Positions 7,104-8,108 of a stretch of 8,108 bases of DNA are shown here, in pieces. Within the stretch, counting starts at the first letter, position 1; every line of letters begins with the position of its first letter. The notes beneath the pieces were generated by a model. The model did no database searches. It was not told the DNA's origin and worked only from the letters and a program-made list of their open reading frames with translations. The translations under genes were made by a program, and so were the position numbers. This stretch comes from Thermaceae bacterium (GTDB lineage Bacteria > Deinococcota > Deinococci > Deinococcales > Marinithermaceae), in NCBI GenBank assembly GCA_027023345.1, contig JALVVO010000210.1, positions 1 through 8,108 on the forward strand, read 5' to 3'.

Positions 7104-8108
7104 TGCGCGAGTTCCCCGATCAGCTTGCCCAGGGTTCCGTAAGACTCCTCGGTGTAGAGCAAAAGCCCGCTTTGAGGGTGGAACTCTTGCACGCTCAAGG
7201 GGACTTGGCCAAGCAACGTCTGGACGAGAACGCCGCCGTGGGGGCCGGCGCCGGCGGTTTGGGAGACCAGCGAGAGCTTTGCGATGCGATAGACCGTGCC
7301 TTGGGCAAGGAAGTTGGGGTGCAGGTAGTGGGGCCCGCCGGCGGGGACCCCGAATCCGGGGCGCTGCATGGGAAGGCCCTGAGCGGTGATGACCACCTGG
7401 TAGCGGGCGATCCTTCCGGAGACGCCCATCGGGGTGACGCGCATCTCGCCAAACGGAACCTTCATTCCCGGGCTTCCTCCGAAGCCGGCGACGGCGGTAA
7501 AGATGCGGTAGCTGTGCGCCTCCCTGGCCGCCGGAGGGAAGTCCGGCAGCGAGGGCATGGGGCTAAAGTCGTAGCCTTGGTAGCGGAAATCGGCGGCGGT
7601 GGAGCCCTTTTGGGTCTTGACCATGGCGGTCATTTGCTGGACGACGCCGGAGTTCGGGTCGAAGCGAAGGGCGAAGCCGGACTTACCGCCCTGCCCCTGT
7701 TCCTCGATCGCCAGGATCCCCGGGCCGCCGGTGATCTTGACCCCGGCCTGCGCGGCTTGGGGAGCGGCCTTCAGGTACTCGGCAGCGGCCTGGGGGTTGA
7801 CGTAGAAGTAACCCGCGCCGTTTTGGATGAGGGGCACGACCTGTTGCTGGATCACCGTGCTGCCGTCGGGGAAGCGCATCAGGGTGATCTCCAGGCCGTA
7901 GGCGTCGGTGGCGGTGACGTCGGTGACCAGGTAGGCCTTGGTGATCATCCCCCCGATGTCCCGGTAGATCATCACCAAGCCCGGGCGGATCCATTGGGGA
8001 AGCGGGTACGACTGAGGGAGCCGGGGCAAGGGGAGTCCCCCGCCTTGCCCTTGCGGCATGGGAGCCCCCATGCCCCCGGGAGGCGCGGGGGCATGGGGGC
8101 TCCCATGC
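7100..8108 (-). CDS. Exported-type protein of unknown function with a duplicated domain (paralog 3, 5' end outside window)
   Basis: The frame is open to the end of the window, so the gene is treated as 5'-partial. An internal ATG at 8071 would give 323 residues but no signal peptide, unlike both paralogs, so the true start is probably further upstream. Numbered from that ATG, the protein shows YPLPQWIRPGL (22-32), AYLVTDVTATDAYGL (46-60), GYFYVNP (87-93) with DPNSG 51 residues later (138-142), FPPAAREAHSYRI (178-190), IARYQV (221-226), and GPHYLHP (246-252) with HPQSG 52 residues later (298-302). It is the closest relative of the 4985-5965 gene, and both show the two-copy domain pattern. The N-terminal part is rich in Pro, Gly, Met and Gln. 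It ends in a 4-bp ATGA overlap with the next gene. The first 50 bases read (8056-8108) lie in a perfect inverted repeat and may not be reliable. Confidence 0.8.
   Translation of the reverse strand, partial: HGSPHAPAPPGGMGAPMPQGQGGGLPLPRLPQSYPLPQWIRPGLVMIYRDIGGMITKAYLVTDVTATDAYGLEITLMRFPDGSTVIQQQVVPLIQNGAGYFYVNPQAAAEYLKAAPQAAQAGVKITGGPGILAIEEQGQGGKSGFALRFDPNSGVVQQMTAMVKTQKGSTAADFRYQGYDFSPMPSLPDFPPAAREAHSYRIFTAVAGFGGSPGMKVPFGEMRVTPMGVSGRIARYQVVITAQGLPMQRPGFGVPAGGPHYLHPNFLAQGTVYRIAKLSLVSQTAGAGPHGGVLVQTLLGQVPLSVQEFHPQSGLLLYTEESYGTLGKLIGELAQ
8056..8108. repeat. Perfect 22-bp nested inverted repeat at the window end
   Basis: The arm at 8056-8077 is the exact reverse complement of the arm at 8087-8108, with a 9-nt spacer (GGGAGGCGC) between them. 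Each arm is itself a hairpin: GCATGGG, 4 nt, CCCATGC at 8056-8073 and again at 8091-8108. The unit GCATGGG/CCCATGC therefore occurs four times in alternating orientation. The outer repeat ends exactly at the last base of the window. Confidence 0.9.

Overview
The window is a compact, GC-rich bacterial segment. It most resembles the family Thermaceae (Deinococcota; Thermus and marine relatives such as Oceanithermus or Marinithermus). The reasons are the close likeness of its MetX to what I remember of Thermus MetX, the high G/C use at third codon positions, the very tight gene packing, and -10 boxes placed 6-7 nt before start codons (leaderless mRNA, common in this phylum). This assignment is from memory, not from a search.

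Layout: (1) 1-1184, plus strand: the tail of a probable metY, then metX, a methionine-biosynthesis pair. (2) 1129-2222, minus strand: sco1 followed by a membrane-anchored PCu(A)C-like protein, a probable copper-delivery pair for the CuA site of cytochrome oxidase. The last gene overlaps the end of metX tail to tail. (3) 2223-2291: a divergent promoter region in which two back-to-back -10 boxes lie on one 13-bp palindrome. (4) 2292-4988, plus strand: a BMP-family (PnrA-like) nucleoside-binding protein, a hairpin terminator or attenuator, then a double-NBD ABC ATPase with its own apparent leaderless promoter. No permease genes follow. (5) 4985-8108, minus strand: three consecutive exported proteins of unknown function that appear to be paralogs of one another, and within which a domain appears to be duplicated. 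The third runs off the window.

How the genes work together: MetY and MetX make homocysteine from O-acetylhomoserine. Sco1 and the PCu(A)C-like protein probably act on the outer face of the membrane on copper or on CuA cysteines. The BMP protein and ATPase are two parts of a nucleoside importer whose membrane parts must lie elsewhere. The three minus-strand paralogs look like an operon (4-bp and 43-bp junctions) acting outside the cytoplasm. No gap between genes exceeds 70 bp, and I see no tRNA, rRNA, CRISPR array or insertion sequence.

Points most worth a second look: the trio of uncharacterised duplicated-domain secreted proteins; the PCu(A)C-like protein that lacks the copper ligands of its family yet would start with histidine after signal cleavage; and a perfect 22-bp nested inverted repeat at the very end of the window, which may be an assembly fold-back.
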